From Tritrichomonas foetus (lineage: Eukaryota; Parabasalia; Tritrichomonadida; Tritrichomonadidae), in the NCBI GenBank assembly GCA_001839685.1, contig MLAK01000860.1, forward strand, positions 112,892-176,891: DNA of 64,000 nucleotides, read 5' to 3'. Position numbers and translations under genes: made by a program. Position 1 is the first letter of the stretch. Each line of letters opens with the position of its first letter. A model generated the notes under the pieces. That model did no database searches, was not told the DNA's origin, and worked only from the letters and a program-made list of their open reading frames with translations. Shown here in pieces: positions 20,889 to 30,996 of this stretch.

Positions 20889-20926
20889 AATCTGACAAAC
20901 GAGGTGAAAATAAGGTAGTTTGACTG
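20889..20926 (-). repeat. right terminal inverted repeat of pogo-like element
   Basis: Read inverted it begins CAGTCAAACTACCTTATTTT and pairs with 18072-18109. The TA at 20927-20928 is the duplicated target site. Confidence 0.93.
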
Positions 20927-20990
20927 TATATTTTTATATACTTTTGTCTTTCCTAATTTTGTAATCAAGCATCCACAATTCTTATCATTA

Positions 20991-23489
20991 ATGGCAAACG
21001 TTTTCAGTGATTGTCCTTTTATATTTTTAACTCGCACGCATAGAATTTCAATTACACAATTAAATGAAACATTTGCAAAAACTGGCTCAAAACTCCCTTC
21101 AGCCCTTTTGGCGAATCTTAAAGCTGATTGTGAAATGAAAGACTCAATTTCTCACATTCAAAGAATGAAACATATTTATTCTCTTCTTCGTGACATTGTT
21201 GATATTTCCACATATAATGAAGACTATCTTCCACGATTCATTTATGACATTTTACCGCTTGCTGGCTTTGCTGCTTATGAATTAAAAACATCATTAATTA
21301 AAGAAACAGTTAATGATGTAACTGCTCAACTGTTATCATTAATTGTTGAGCTTGCCAAACTTTTCTCGAAATACCAAGATACACTTTCAAGATTCTTTTT
21401 ATATAACTTAACAACCGTTGATTTAGACTATTTCAATCAACTTTTAAACAATTATCGTGATTCTGGTGAAGAATGGCAAAGGAAAGTAATTAATCAATTA
21501 ATTGATATTTCCGGGCAAATTCAACAATTTGATCTTGAAGAATTTGATAATGGAGTAAGATATGAAATAACTCCATTAATTGTAACAATCGGTAGAATTT
21601 TTTATAGTTTCAACGATGTGAAAACCAAACAAAGAGCATCATTCTTGAACACATTGTTTGAACACTTAATGACAATTTTACTTCATTGTAAAATTATGAA
21701 TTCTCCACTTGATGCATTTCTAGATATCTGCCCTATTCATCAATTTTGGTCATTCAGGAAAACCCTATTTAGATATACTGAAAACTATCCAGGTGGTATT
21801 CATACATATGCATCTTTTATTACATTGGCTGCTTTCTTTAATAAAGATAGTGTTTGTTTGAGTTTATTCTCAGCTGAAGAACGGCAGATTAATGATTTTA
21901 TTAATAAATCACGTGCAAGCCTTTTAACTTCTGTTCAAAATATGTTGGCTGAATACTTAAAGCCAGAATCGAAAATTTTCCAAATTGTTAATCAAAATCG
22001 ATTCAGTAAAGTTTTCAATCAATCAGAATTCATTAAATATCGATTGGTTAGTCAAGATGGAAAACCTTCTGATGCTGAATATCGTGAAAAAATATGGCAA
22101 TTAAAAGAACTAATGAGAATGTTACCTGGTTCAATTTCAACTGGAACTGGAAATCTTTCTATTGCAGACTACATTGCAAATAATTTAACAAATCATATGA
22201 ATCTTATTTTATTTAACCAGCTTACTGCTACACCCGATTGGGTAGATGGTGCCTTTTCATCTGCTACACAAATCCTTTGGCCGCTTTACACACTTCTTGG
22301 TGAATCATTCCCACGGAAACTCATGGAATGCCGATTTGAAAATTCTACTTATGATAATCAAACATCATATTTGGAATTAATTGCATCTATTCGAGATGGT
22401 GATAAACTTCTTGAAGAAAATGGTGCAAAGAAGAAAATCATTGAAATGTTCCAATCAAGACTTAATCAATTCATTACAACTGATTATGTCAAAACTGTCT
22501 ATCGTCCTTATGGAAAGTGTTTTGATAATTTAGGAAAATTGGAATATCAAGCTGATGAATTTTTCTCCGAAAGTGGATTCAAATATCTTATTGCAAGTCT
22601 TGGTTTACATTCTGGCTTTATTCTTGATAGATTGTTAATTAATAAAGCAGCCAATTCAATGCATAGAATCTTTAAGATATACGAATCATTATCCAGCCAA
22701 ATGAATGCTTGGTATTCTGACTTTAGAGAAAGTGGAACTGCCTGGTTTGCAGCACAAAATGAAAACGCAATAGTGGTTGCATCAAATGAAATGATTCATT
22801 TAGGTGTCATTTTAATGACAAGAAGGCTTTTAAGAGAAACCATGTCAGAATCTGCTAAAATCTCCATTCCTGGCCTTATGCCTATCCTAACTGCAGCTTT
22901 TATCAGGAATCCTGAACTTCTTTCACAAAAAGAAGAATTAATTGATGAAGTGATTTCAGGCAGAAATTCTTTCAAATTAATTGAAGTTGCTCTTAGTACA
23001 AAAGAAATTCAACAAACATCAGATCCAATTCAATTTTTCTTCTTCCTTGCTGTTATTATGATTAATCCACAATTTGATGATATTAAGTATTCACCTGATA
23101 ATGAAGTATTAACTTATAATTTGCATTTAATACCAACTGCAGTTGATGCTTTCATTAATTTATTAAAATGCTTCTGTACATCAAATGATACTAAAATTAT
23201 ATCAACAGGAATGCAATTTTACTTTTCTGTTCTTCAAAGAATCGTTCAGAAGAAGAGAACAGATTTAGCAAATCAATCATCAAAGAGCTCAAGTTCAAAA
23301 CTATCATCAAGTTCTATTAATGCACTTATTATTCTTGCTGATTTGTTCCCGAAGTATGTAAAATGCATTGAATATGGAAGAATTGGTATCAACTTCCCTT
23401 ACTCGGTAATTACAGAGGCTTACAGAGAAGTTGAATCACAGTATGCTTCCTTACAAAATAGGTTGGATAGGAAGAAGGGCGGGAAATGA
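20991..23489 (+). CDS. NCKAP1: NAP1/HEM-family protein, C-terminal part of the transposon-split gene
   Basis: 832 codons from an internal ATG at 20991, but the homologous frame is open back to 20929, directly after the TA duplicate. Joining 18071 to 20929 puts both parts in one frame (255 + 21 + 832 codons, ~1,108 aa), close to the ~1,130 aa of animal NCKAP1. Family-like stretches: RFFLYNLTTVDLDYFNQLL (compare YYVQYLSGFDAVVLNELVQ), ESGFKYLIASLGLHSGFILD (compare the MKFLSESLMWHISSQVAEL region), and the end FPYSVITEAYREVESQYASL (compare FPYVLLRNAYHAVY). As assembled it lacks the N-terminus and native promoter. Whether it is expressed from the transposon is unknown. Confidence 0.78.
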   Translation: MANVFSDCPFIFLTRTHRISITQLNETFAKTGSKLPSALLANLKADCEMKDSISHIQRMKHIYSLLRDIVDISTYNEDYLPRFIYDILPLAGFAAYELKTSLIKETVNDVTAQLLSLIVELAKLFSKYQDTLSRFFLYNLTTVDLDYFNQLLNNYRDSGEEWQRKVINQLIDISGQIQQFDLEEFDNGVRYEITPLIVTIGRIFYSFNDVKTKQRASFLNTLFEHLMTILLHCKIMNSPLDAFLDICPIHQFWSFRKTLFRYTENYPGGIHTYASFITLAAFFNKDSVCLSLFSAEERQINDFINKSRASLLTSVQNMLAEYLKPESKIFQIVNQNRFSKVFNQSEFIKYRLVSQDGKPSDAEYREKIWQLKELMRMLPGSISTGTGNLSIADYIANNLTNHMNLILFNQLTATPDWVDGAFSSATQILWPLYTLLGESFPRKLMECRFENSTYDNQTSYLELIASIRDGDKLLEENGAKKKIIEMFQSRLNQFITTDYVKTVYRPYGKCFDNLGKLEYQADEFFSESGFKYLIASLGLHSGFILDRLLINKAANSMHRIFKIYESLSSQMNAWYSDFRESGTAWFAAQNENAIVVASNEMIHLGVILMTRRLLRETMSESAKISIPGLMPILTAAFIRNPELLSQKEELIDEVISGRNSFKLIEVALSTKEIQQTSDPIQFFFFLAVIMINPQFDDIKYSPDNEVLTYNLHLIPTAVDAFINLLKCFCTSNDTKIISTGMQFYFSVLQRIVQKKRTDLANQSSKSSSSKLSSSSINALIILADLFPKYVKCIEYGRIGINFPYSVITEAYREVESQYASLQNRLDRKKGGK

Positions 23490-23605
23490 TTAAAAATCGA
23501 ACTACATCAAATGAAATTTTTCTCTATTTTCATTATTTTTTACTTGGTTTTTTTATGAATTTTTGAGGATTTCATAAAAATTACAATTGAGGTTTTTCAT
23601 ATCAA

Positions 23606-23908
23606 ATGTCAATGGACTCCGATGATCCACCAGTGATTCTTGAAAATCCCCGACTAAACGATTTGGCATGGAAATGTTGGCCACTTATATGTGAAGCCAT
23701 TGCTCTATCACAAAAGGATGCTAAAGAATTTGTTCCAGTTGAAAAAGCAAAATTGTATTTGATCAAATATATGAATACCGAAAATGAAAATGATCTTGAT
23801 GATATATTTGATCCAACACTTCAGTGGATGATGAAAACTAATATTATAATCAAAAGAGAAAATGAAATTAATTTTTTATCCAAATCTAACAAAAGTGAGT
23901 CCATCTGA
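23606..23908 (+). CDS. small hypothetical protein, 100 aa
   Basis: ATG at 23606, preceded by TTTTTCATATCAA, compatible with a short trichomonad leader. An acidic start (MSMDSDDPPVILENPRLNDL) leads to a compact helical body with WKCWPLICEAIALSQKDAKE and DPTLQWMMKTNIIIKR. No family recognised. Its composition and position 117 bp behind NAP1, same strand, support a real small gene. Confidence 0.5.
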   Translation: MSMDSDDPPVILENPRLNDLAWKCWPLICEAIALSQKDAKEFVPVEKAKLYLIKYMNTENENDLDDIFDPTLQWMMKTNIIIKRENEINFLSKSNKSESI

Positions 23909-24031
23909 ATATATTATGTATGTAAAATATTGATAAATTTTCATTTCTTCTTTTTCCTATTTTGTGTAATATTTTGATCTTTCAGAAAATTCATCAAGTT
24001 TATCATAAATTGTCGAAAAAAATCTTTCAGA

Positions 24032-24282
24032 AAATGCACATCAAGAAAATAAATGAATATCAAGGAAACAAATGAATATCAAGAAAACAAATGAATATCA
24101 AGAAAACAAATGAATATCAAGAAAANAAATGAATATCAAGNAAANAAATGNNNATCAAGNAAACAAATGNNNATCAAGAAAACAAATGAATATCAAGAAA
24201 ACAAATGAATATCAAGAAAACAAATGAACATCAAGAAAACAAATGAATATCAAGAAATCAAATTAATATCAAGAAAATCAAA
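24032..24282. repeat. 19-bp minisatellite, about 13 units
   Basis: Unit CAAATGAATATCAAGAAAA repeated head to tail with few changes; several Ns in the middle (24126-24170) show the array was hard to assemble, so copy number is uncertain. It lies between the 3' ends of two converging genes. Confidence 0.93.
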
Positions 24283-24351
24283 GAAGATAAACAAAATCAA
24301 TAAGCTAAGGAAGAAACAAAAATGAAAGATAACAATATTGAATGGATAAAT

Positions 24352-25764
24352 TTATTGAACAGGTAATTCCCAAGCGGATCTTGAGACAAACAATTTTTGA
24401 TGTGTAACTCTCACTGTAAAGTTGTATTCAGGATGAGTTCTCACACTAATGTTTCCAAGGGATAATCCTCTCAATGTACATCTTATTTGAACGATAGGAG
24501 GCGGTTGGTAATTTTCAGCCACATTTCCAATCACACTGGCAGTTATTTCACCTCCTTGAGCTCCAATTCCTTGTGGAGAAAGGAGAACGTTTGGACCACC
24601 AAAGCTAATTTCCGAATCATCACTTCGTGCATTTTCAAAACCACTTGCGTCAAATCCTATTAAAATTCCTTCCATTAGACAAGGGGATGTGATATTCACA
24701 GATATTTTACAATTATTTCCACTTGTTATGAAACTTCTTCTCACTCTGAAAGGTGGAGCTTCCTGAGGGATTGGACTATTAAACAATAATACTTTAGTGA
24801 GCTCTGAAAGCATTTCGAGTGGTTTCTCGCATTTGTAGATTCCGTTTGGATCTTCTTCCAAAACCTTTGTATTAACTCGTTGTTCATTCACAAGTGTTGT
24901 TGGAATGACGGCAAACAATAATGGGCCACTTTCTGGACCACCTACTGCAGAAATCTTCAAAGTGTTGTCACATTCAATATTGGACATAATTCCATCTCTA
25001 ACTGCAAAACTAGCATTCTGTGTGAGTTTGACAGCAACTGACCCGTTTTTAGATGATGTTTGTGGCTCCTCACTCACAGAGATGCTTTCTGTTGTTGGAA
25101 ATGAGATTTCACTTGATTGGTTGGATGTGTCATTGACAGAATTCTCAGTAGTTGATTCTTCATTACCGCGCGAGTGCTCTTCTGCTGATGCTGCGGCGGT
25201 TTGAAAATCGCCAGATGCCATCGGCTCCATTTGGTAGGAAACGCCGGTGTTCATAGCCATATCTTTGACGTTATTGAATGACCTCATCTGCTGTTGCTGT
25301 ATGGGGGCCCCTGGAGTATTTGATAATAATTGTCGGATACAATGGAAGAGCGTAGCTCTATTGCTATAATCTTGAAGGTCTATTTCTCCGCTGCCACTGA
25401 AAATCGAGTTAACACAGTTAAAAACGCGTTCGAGAGTTGATGTTAATAATGGAACTGATAGGTTATGATAAGTTGACGCACCAAAAATATAACCTCGGTA
25501 ATGACGAATGTAAGTGTTTGCTGCTTCTACGAAAAGAACTTTGCGACTTCCCGGTTCTAATGGATTCTGATTTAATAAGCTTAAAACTCCTTGAACGATA
25601 TTAAGAAGCTCGTTTTGATTCATTTCGACGCCATCACTGCAAATGAAGAAATCATCCGAGTTTGGTTTACAAGCAAAAATCCCTGCGCAAAACATTTTGA
25701 TGGTAAATTTATCGAGTAACCGCTTTTTCTTTGGAGTTTCAGTAGTATATGATCGTTTTCTCAT
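24352..25764 (-). CDS. hypothetical protein, 470 aa, with low-complexity middle
   Basis: From the ATG, a basic leader (MRKRSYTTETPKKKRLLDKF, a plausible nuclear signal) is followed by a helical domain to about residue 160 (NQNELLNIVQGVLSLLNQNP, VLFVEAANTYIRHYRGYIFG). A Gln/Met- and Ser/Thr/Glu-rich linker spans ~160-245. A beta-rich C-terminal domain runs ~250-470 (PPFRVRRSFITSGNNCKISV, PPPIVQIRCTLRGLSLGNIS), with possible Ig-like or REL-like strands. Together with the basic leader this could be a DNA-binding regulator, but I do not recognise the family. The 25790-25850 hairpin lies 26 bp upstream. Confidence 0.65.
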   Translation of the reverse strand: MRKRSYTTETPKKKRLLDKFTIKMFCAGIFACKPNSDDFFICSDGVEMNQNELLNIVQGVLSLLNQNPLEPGSRKVLFVEAANTYIRHYRGYIFGASTYHNLSVPLLTSTLERVFNCVNSIFSGSGEIDLQDYSNRATLFHCIRQLLSNTPGAPIQQQQMRSFNNVKDMAMNTGVSYQMEPMASGDFQTAAASAEEHSRGNEESTTENSVNDTSNQSSEISFPTTESISVSEEPQTSSKNGSVAVKLTQNASFAVRDGIMSNIECDNTLKISAVGGPESGPLLFAVIPTTLVNEQRVNTKVLEEDPNGIYKCEKPLEMLSELTKVLLFNSPIPQEAPPFRVRRSFITSGNNCKISVNITSPCLMEGILIGFDASGFENARSDDSEISFGGPNVLLSPQGIGAQGGEITASVIGNVAENYQPPPIVQIRCTLRGLSLGNISVRTHPEYNFTVRVTHQKLFVSRSAWELPVQ

Positions 25765-25789
25765 TTTAATATTTCAATATTTAATGTAG

Positions 25790-25850
25790 CTTTTTCCATA
25801 TTTATATGGTCATTTATTCTATGTAATAGACCATATAAAAACGTAAAAAG
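25790..25850. promoter_or_regulatory. inverted repeat in a divergent promoter (copy 2 of the hairpin)
   Basis: Left arm 25790-25811 (CTTTTTCCATATTTATATGG then TC) and right arm 25828-25850 (AGACCATATAAAAACGTAAA then AAG) form a dyad with a 16-bp loop and a few mismatches. The arms match those at 2889-2949 almost base for base. It sits between divergent genes starting at 25764 (minus) and 25947 (plus). Confidence 0.65.
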
Positions 25851-25946
25851 TTGTTCGACAAAATTAGTGTGAGCTGATATGATTTGAGTCTTATAAAATT
25901 GAGAGTTATTCATAGAAAAAATGAATGATTTACATAAAATAAACCA

Positions 25947-28900
25947 ATGAAAAAAATATTTCTGATAACGAAAAAAAGTAGAAACTTCATGATTGAGAAT
26001 GCTTACGTAGAATCTGATGAAGAAATCGAATCTATCCCGGCTCCAATCGATGAAAATCCAGAAGAAGAAGAAAGTTTCGCCCCTCAAGATCAATTTTGCT
26101 CGATTCATGATATTATTAAAAAGGCGCAAAAAGAAATCGGCATCAAATACACTTCAAGCAACGATAAAGTCACACCGATAGTAACTCTCGAAAAATTTAC
26201 TCGCTTATTATCAAAGCTCGTTAAAGCCCCACAATTCAATTACCATCATCGAAAAATAATATTTTCCGCTGTTGCACCAATTCATCACTTTTACATCATG
26301 TTAATCAATTCCCATATAAGTGAAACATTTAGCCCAGTGACGTTGAAAAAATGCGTTGATTTTTTCATCAAAGTTCATCATTATTTGCAACTTGATAACC
26401 CACAAATCAATGATAGGGAATTTTTCGAGCAAGTAAGGAATGTTTGTAGACAGGCAGATTTCAATGAAATTGAGGAGCATATCAAAAACATTGAAAATGT
26501 TTTTCTCCAATTACGTAAACATCAAAGTTATGGTGAATTTTCATTGAAAAGACTTCAAAATTGTACAGTTGAACTGAAAAAGTTCCGAATAGTTCTTGGT
26601 GTTTTATTGGATGATGAAACCAAAGTTGAATTTTTCAACATTTATGAAACATTTTTAGAAGATTTTCGAGTTTTCAAACTTTTCTATAAAATTAACACAA
26701 TTATTCTTCAATTAAAAGAAAATTGGAGTTTCCCAATCGAATGGTCTCTTCCATGTCATATTTCTAAAAATGATGATATTACATTATTTGAAGAAATTAT
26801 CAATTTCCTTGTTACTTTTTGGGGAATCTACTATGAAAATATTGATGATGAAAATGGCGATGATATAAGTGATGAGGATAGAAATGGTGATGATGAAAAT
26901 GATGATAGAAGTGGTGAAAATCAAAAGACAAAAGAAGAAGAAGATTTAATGAATATTCCAAAATATGGAATCTTTCAAATTCTTGATCAATTAAACCTAT
27001 CATTCAAGTTCCACCCAGAAAAAAGTAAAACACATTTTCTTGATTATATTAATATTATTAAGAAATTTAATACTAATTTCCAAAAGAATGATGATGAAAA
27101 AGATTTAAGTTGTTTAACAACAATTGTTTATGGGCTTCCATTCACTCATAATAATGCAAAATCTAATTTTAATTCATTTTTGGAAGCAAGCAAAGAAATT
27201 GTTGGAAATAATTACAAAGATTCATTTTCAATTTTTTATGAATTTCTCAATTTTGTAAACATTAGCGATGACTGCATACAAATATTCAAACAAGAAATCA
27301 ACAAACTAATCAATAGCTATTCTGATCAACTCTTAAGAGCATGTTTACATGAAGAATCTCTTATCATTGGAAAAATCACAAATATACAATCGGACCATTT
27401 AAGTACCCAAAATATACCCACTTCATTAAAAGTTCTAATTCAATGCACAAGAGAAATCCTTGAAACATCTTTTATTAGTCCACAGAAAAGAGATTTCTTA
27501 GAAAGGTTTTATACATTCATCCGTCTTCATTATGCACATTTCTACCTTCAAGAATCATTCAAACAAAACAAATCAAATAACGATAATTTTAATAACAACT
27601 CAAATAGCAAATTAAATAGTAACAATTTCAACAATCATCTAAATAACAACAATAATAGAAACATGAATATGGATCATTTCATGAATGATGAGAATGAAAA
27701 TAGTTTTGAAGAATTGAATAATTATTTTCCGAGATTTGATCCTTTTGATTTATTTGAATTTCAAAATTCTCCAATTGAAGACGAAAATGGATTATGTTTA
27801 GCTGTAGAATCATCTGAATTTATTTCAAAATATTTCAATACATTGCGTGGAAAAAGTCAAAAACAGGCATTCATTTGTTTGTCACAAAGACGGAAAATAT
27901 TTGAATTCCAATATTACTATGAAGCCTTCTGTGATACATTTCTCACCAAACGACCTAATTCTAATTTAACACTTTGTTATGAACCAACTGAATATGTAAA
28001 TGATTTGCACTACTTCTTCAAAATCATTGATAAACACATAATGAATGAAAATTTGGAAATTAATAATATTTTCCAAATCAACCATCTTGTTAATGCTGCG
28101 CGAAAGTATTCTTTATGTTGGATCTTTCAAGAATATTCTACTCCTGATAATAATCCAATCATTCGAGATGAATATTGGCTTCAAATCAAAGCTTCATTAA
28201 GAGTGCCATTCATTCAATGTGAAAGACCTATTCAAAAAATTTTAATGTTCTTAAAGTCAACATCACTTAAAGAAAAATATGCTGAGCTTGAATTTAAACC
28301 TTATACAAATTTCGTTGATTCCTTTAAATCATTTCTAACTAATTTTGATTGTAAAATCATTGAACAAATTCATAGAAATCTCAAAAAATGTGAAGAGCAA
28401 TCCAAAGATATTGATGATTTCTTTAATGTTAAAGAAATTATTAATGAATTTATGAGTATTAAAGACTATTATTCAGAACTATCCGAAGCAATGGTAATGA
28501 TAAATAGCAAATATCAAAATAATGATGAAACATCATCACGTTATTTTGTTGAAACAATTGTTTTTGCAAACATTTTGAAATCCTTCCGTGATTCATTAAT
28601 TGATCTAATGAAATTTGATCTTTTGACAACTTTAGAAAAATCAATTAAAGAACAATTTTATTCAATTTTTGATTCATGTTGGCCAATTAGTCAAAATCTT
28701 CTTGATTTTGATCCTTACTTGGAAGATCCATCAAAATTAGCTTTACTCCTGGAAAGCTTATATAATCCATTCAATAATTTGAGAACTATATATATAGACC
28801 ACCATTCAATTTCTTATTGCTATGATGGATTCATGAATTTGGTGATAAATGTTTTTGAATTAAATGAAAACTTAGTAAAATCTGTAAATCCAGAAATTAG

Positions 28901-30611
28901 AACGAACTATGACCAATTAGTGAATATTTTCCACAATACTCAAATTCCAAGTGAAAACCAATTTTATGAAATTTTCATCCGTTCTTCAATTATTGTTAAA
29001 TTATTAAAGAATGAAGAAGGAAATTCATTTATCCTCTCAAATGTAATGTCTGGATTCTGTAATGCAATATTTGCAATAATTATTGCGTTAAATATCAAAG
29101 ATGAAATCGAAATGATTATCAAAGCTATCGTAAATTTTGGAAATATATTCAATATAAATATGAATTTTATTCAATCAAACGATAATGACACTGAAGATGA
29201 CCAAGTCCAACTTTTGTCTGAGCAAAAGTCGATTGAAAAGAACATACGTTATAGTGAAAACAACATTCGTTATGGTGAAAATAAAGCTATCGATAAATAT
29301 GATAAAAGAGGATCCCAAAATGATAATTTGGAACTTACTGATAAACCAAATCACGAATTCCCACAATTGCAGTCACTTTTTGAAGAAGCCACTCCGATTT
29401 TTGAGAAATTGCGCGATAGTTTCCCACAGGATTCCCCTGATCTTCTAATCTACAAAAATGTCTACAACTCTTTCAATAATATCAAGCAGTCTGTGAAAGA
29501 TCTTCAAATTCCCGAAAATGCAGATCAATTAAATCAAATTTTACATGAAAGTACCAATCGCTTGGAAGAACTCAGCAAGCGTGGAAGAGCTCAACTTGCA
29601 GAAATGGTGAAAAAAGGAAAATCCAGTGATAAAAAGTGTTCTGATGTTCAAAGACTCCTTGAATCTGATTATGGATGTATAACTCAACAAATTGATGAAG
29701 AAACATTAAAAGGTGAACAATATGATGAAGATATAAGCAATTTGCTTCAAGAGCTTGATGGGAATGCCTCTTCACACAACAATTCAAGGTGTCACACGCA
29801 AGGAACTGCTAAAATCATTAAAAACCGCAAAAGCGATATAAAAGCTGATTCTAAATCCGACTCGCTGAAAAGTGATAATAAATCTGATTCTAAAAATGAT
29901 AAGAATGATGGTAAAGTGGAGAAAAATGATATTGATGGAAATGATGATGAAAGTGAAAACGCTGAAATTGAAGCAGATGATGATGAGGATATTGAAGAAA
30001 ATGATGAAAGTGTTAATGAAGCCATTGAAACACAAAGTGAATCATCACAAGAAGATGATGTTGATGTGATTGACTTTAATTTAAATGTTACTGATGATGA
30101 ATCTAATGATAAGCCGATTGCAAAAGCTCAAATTGTTATGATGCAAGCTCATGAAATACAAAAACAGAACAACTATATGAAATTGCAATTAAAGAAAATG
30201 GAACTTGCAAATAAAATCGCACCTGGTTCTAGCTTAAATGATGGCCTTGATGATGTTTTGCAGCATATTCACGAAAATGTTAATAAATGCTTTACTGTTC
30301 CAGAAAGAAAATCGCGTTTTGATGATGATGATGATGAAAATCCATCAAATCTTTTGTCGCATGCTTCACTTTATGGAATAATTAGTGAAATTCGAAGCAG
30401 AACTCAAGCGCCAACAATTTCCCTGGCAAGTCACAATGATTTATGTGACAGAATCGAAAGGATTGCAATGACTCTCCTCAACGAAACTCATAATGAAGAA
30501 AAGGAAATGGAGGCATTGCAGAATCAATTAAATAACGTTCGAACTGCACAAAAGGATAAGTTGATGAAACTAAGAAATGTTCTTCGAAATATTACAATTG
30601 ATGATGAATAA
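25947..30611 (+). CDS. large helical protein with acidic low-complexity regions, 1554 aa
   Basis: Uninterrupted frame; ATG at 25947 or, equally plausible, 25989 (MIENAYVESDEEIESIPAPI). Acidic N-terminus, then ~1,100 residues of helix-rich sequence broken by Asn- and Asp-rich loops (near 290-325 and 540-575). A second acidic, Lys/Asp/Ser-rich region covers ~1290-1390. The last ~170 residues are coiled-coil-like (HEIQKQNNYMKLQLKKMELA and the C-terminal EKEMEALQNQLNNVRTAQKD). No catalytic or binding motif recognised. Probably a cytoskeletal or scaffold protein, from architecture only. Shares a 182-bp divergent promoter with the gene at 24352-25764. Confidence 0.72.
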   Translation: MKKIFLITKKSRNFMIENAYVESDEEIESIPAPIDENPEEEESFAPQDQFCSIHDIIKKAQKEIGIKYTSSNDKVTPIVTLEKFTRLLSKLVKAPQFNYHHRKIIFSAVAPIHHFYIMLINSHISETFSPVTLKKCVDFFIKVHHYLQLDNPQINDREFFEQVRNVCRQADFNEIEEHIKNIENVFLQLRKHQSYGEFSLKRLQNCTVELKKFRIVLGVLLDDETKVEFFNIYETFLEDFRVFKLFYKINTIILQLKENWSFPIEWSLPCHISKNDDITLFEEIINFLVTFWGIYYENIDDENGDDISDEDRNGDDENDDRSGENQKTKEEEDLMNIPKYGIFQILDQLNLSFKFHPEKSKTHFLDYINIIKKFNTNFQKNDDEKDLSCLTTIVYGLPFTHNNAKSNFNSFLEASKEIVGNNYKDSFSIFYEFLNFVNISDDCIQIFKQEINKLINSYSDQLLRACLHEESLIIGKITNIQSDHLSTQNIPTSLKVLIQCTREILETSFISPQKRDFLERFYTFIRLHYAHFYLQESFKQNKSNNDNFNNNSNSKLNSNNFNNHLNNNNNRNMNMDHFMNDENENSFEELNNYFPRFDPFDLFEFQNSPIEDENGLCLAVESSEFISKYFNTLRGKSQKQAFICLSQRRKIFEFQYYYEAFCDTFLTKRPNSNLTLCYEPTEYVNDLHYFFKIIDKHIMNENLEINNIFQINHLVNAARKYSLCWIFQEYSTPDNNPIIRDEYWLQIKASLRVPFIQCERPIQKILMFLKSTSLKEKYAELEFKPYTNFVDSFKSFLTNFDCKIIEQIHRNLKKCEEQSKDIDDFFNVKEIINEFMSIKDYYSELSEAMVMINSKYQNNDETSSRYFVETIVFANILKSFRDSLIDLMKFDLLTTLEKSIKEQFYSIFDSCWPISQNLLDFDPYLEDPSKLALLLESLYNPFNNLRTIYIDHHSISYCYDGFMNLVINVFELNENLVKSVNPEIRTNYDQLVNIFHNTQIPSENQFYEIFIRSSIIVKLLKNEEGNSFILSNVMSGFCNAIFAIIIALNIKDEIEMIIKAIVNFGNIFNINMNFIQSNDNDTEDDQVQLLSEQKSIEKNIRYSENNIRYGENKAIDKYDKRGSQNDNLELTDKPNHEFPQLQSLFEEATPIFEKLRDSFPQDSPDLLIYKNVYNSFNNIKQSVKDLQIPENADQLNQILHESTNRLEELSKRGRAQLAEMVKKGKSSDKKCSDVQRLLESDYGCITQQIDEETLKGEQYDEDISNLLQELDGNASSHNNSRCHTQGTAKIIKNRKSDIKADSKSDSLKSDNKSDSKNDKNDGKVEKNDIDGNDDESENAEIEADDDEDIEENDESVNEAIETQSESSQEDDVDVIDFNLNVTDDESNDKPIAKAQIVMMQAHEIQKQNNYMKLQLKKMELANKIAPGSSLNDGLDDVLQHIHENVNKCFTVPERKSRFDDDDDENPSNLLSHASLYGIISEIRSRTQAPTISLASHNDLCDRIERIAMTLLNETHNEEKEMEALQNQLNNVRTAQKDKLMKLRNVLRNITIDDE

Positions 30612-30996
30612 GAAGTGATGAATTTTACTATTGTTTTATAATAGATAAATATATTAAGATTGTTTAAAAAATACTTTTGAAATATCTAATTCCTATATGT
30701 GATTTCCTTGTTTTCAATTTTTTAAATTCCTTTTTATTGACTTTTGATTGGTTCATGACTTCTTTAATTAATAAAAAATGATGCTGTTATTTCTTGTCTT
30801 CATATATTTGGAAAAGCAAAAAAAGTTAAGAGTGAAAAGATCATGAACTTTTTGAGAAATCATCATTGGAAATAATTCACAAGTTTTCTGGTCTCTCGCA
30901 TAGAATATATGAACATATAAATAAGGAAAAAGTAGATAGAGTGAATATTAAAAATTTGCCCACCTTCGAAAAAGTTGCTTGATTTCAAAAAACGAG
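30612..30996. other. intergenic; half-site of the hairpin motif before the caspase-like gene
   Basis: CATATAAATAAGGAAAAAG at 30914-30932 matches one arm of the hairpins at 2889 and 25790, without the opposite arm. AAAAAGTTG at 30970-30978 is 20-odd bases from the ATG. No gene. Confidence 0.5.

Larger units (their letters stand above)
18072..20926 (+). mobile_element. pogo-like (Tc1/mariner superfamily) DNA transposon inserted in NAP1
   Basis: Bounded by 38-bp terminal inverted repeats (18072-18109 and 20889-20926, one mismatch) that begin CAGTCAAACT. TA is duplicated at 18070-18071 and 20927-20928, the target used by this superfamily. It carries a pogo-type transposase in the same orientation as the host gene. 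An assembly gap (19450-20143) hides the transposase C-terminus. Nearly identical repeats and exact TA duplication indicate a recent insertion. Confidence 0.92.

Noticed and set aside
24032..24282. CRISPR-like array
   Set aside because: Units are tandem without spacers, eukaryotic context, so it is a minisatellite.
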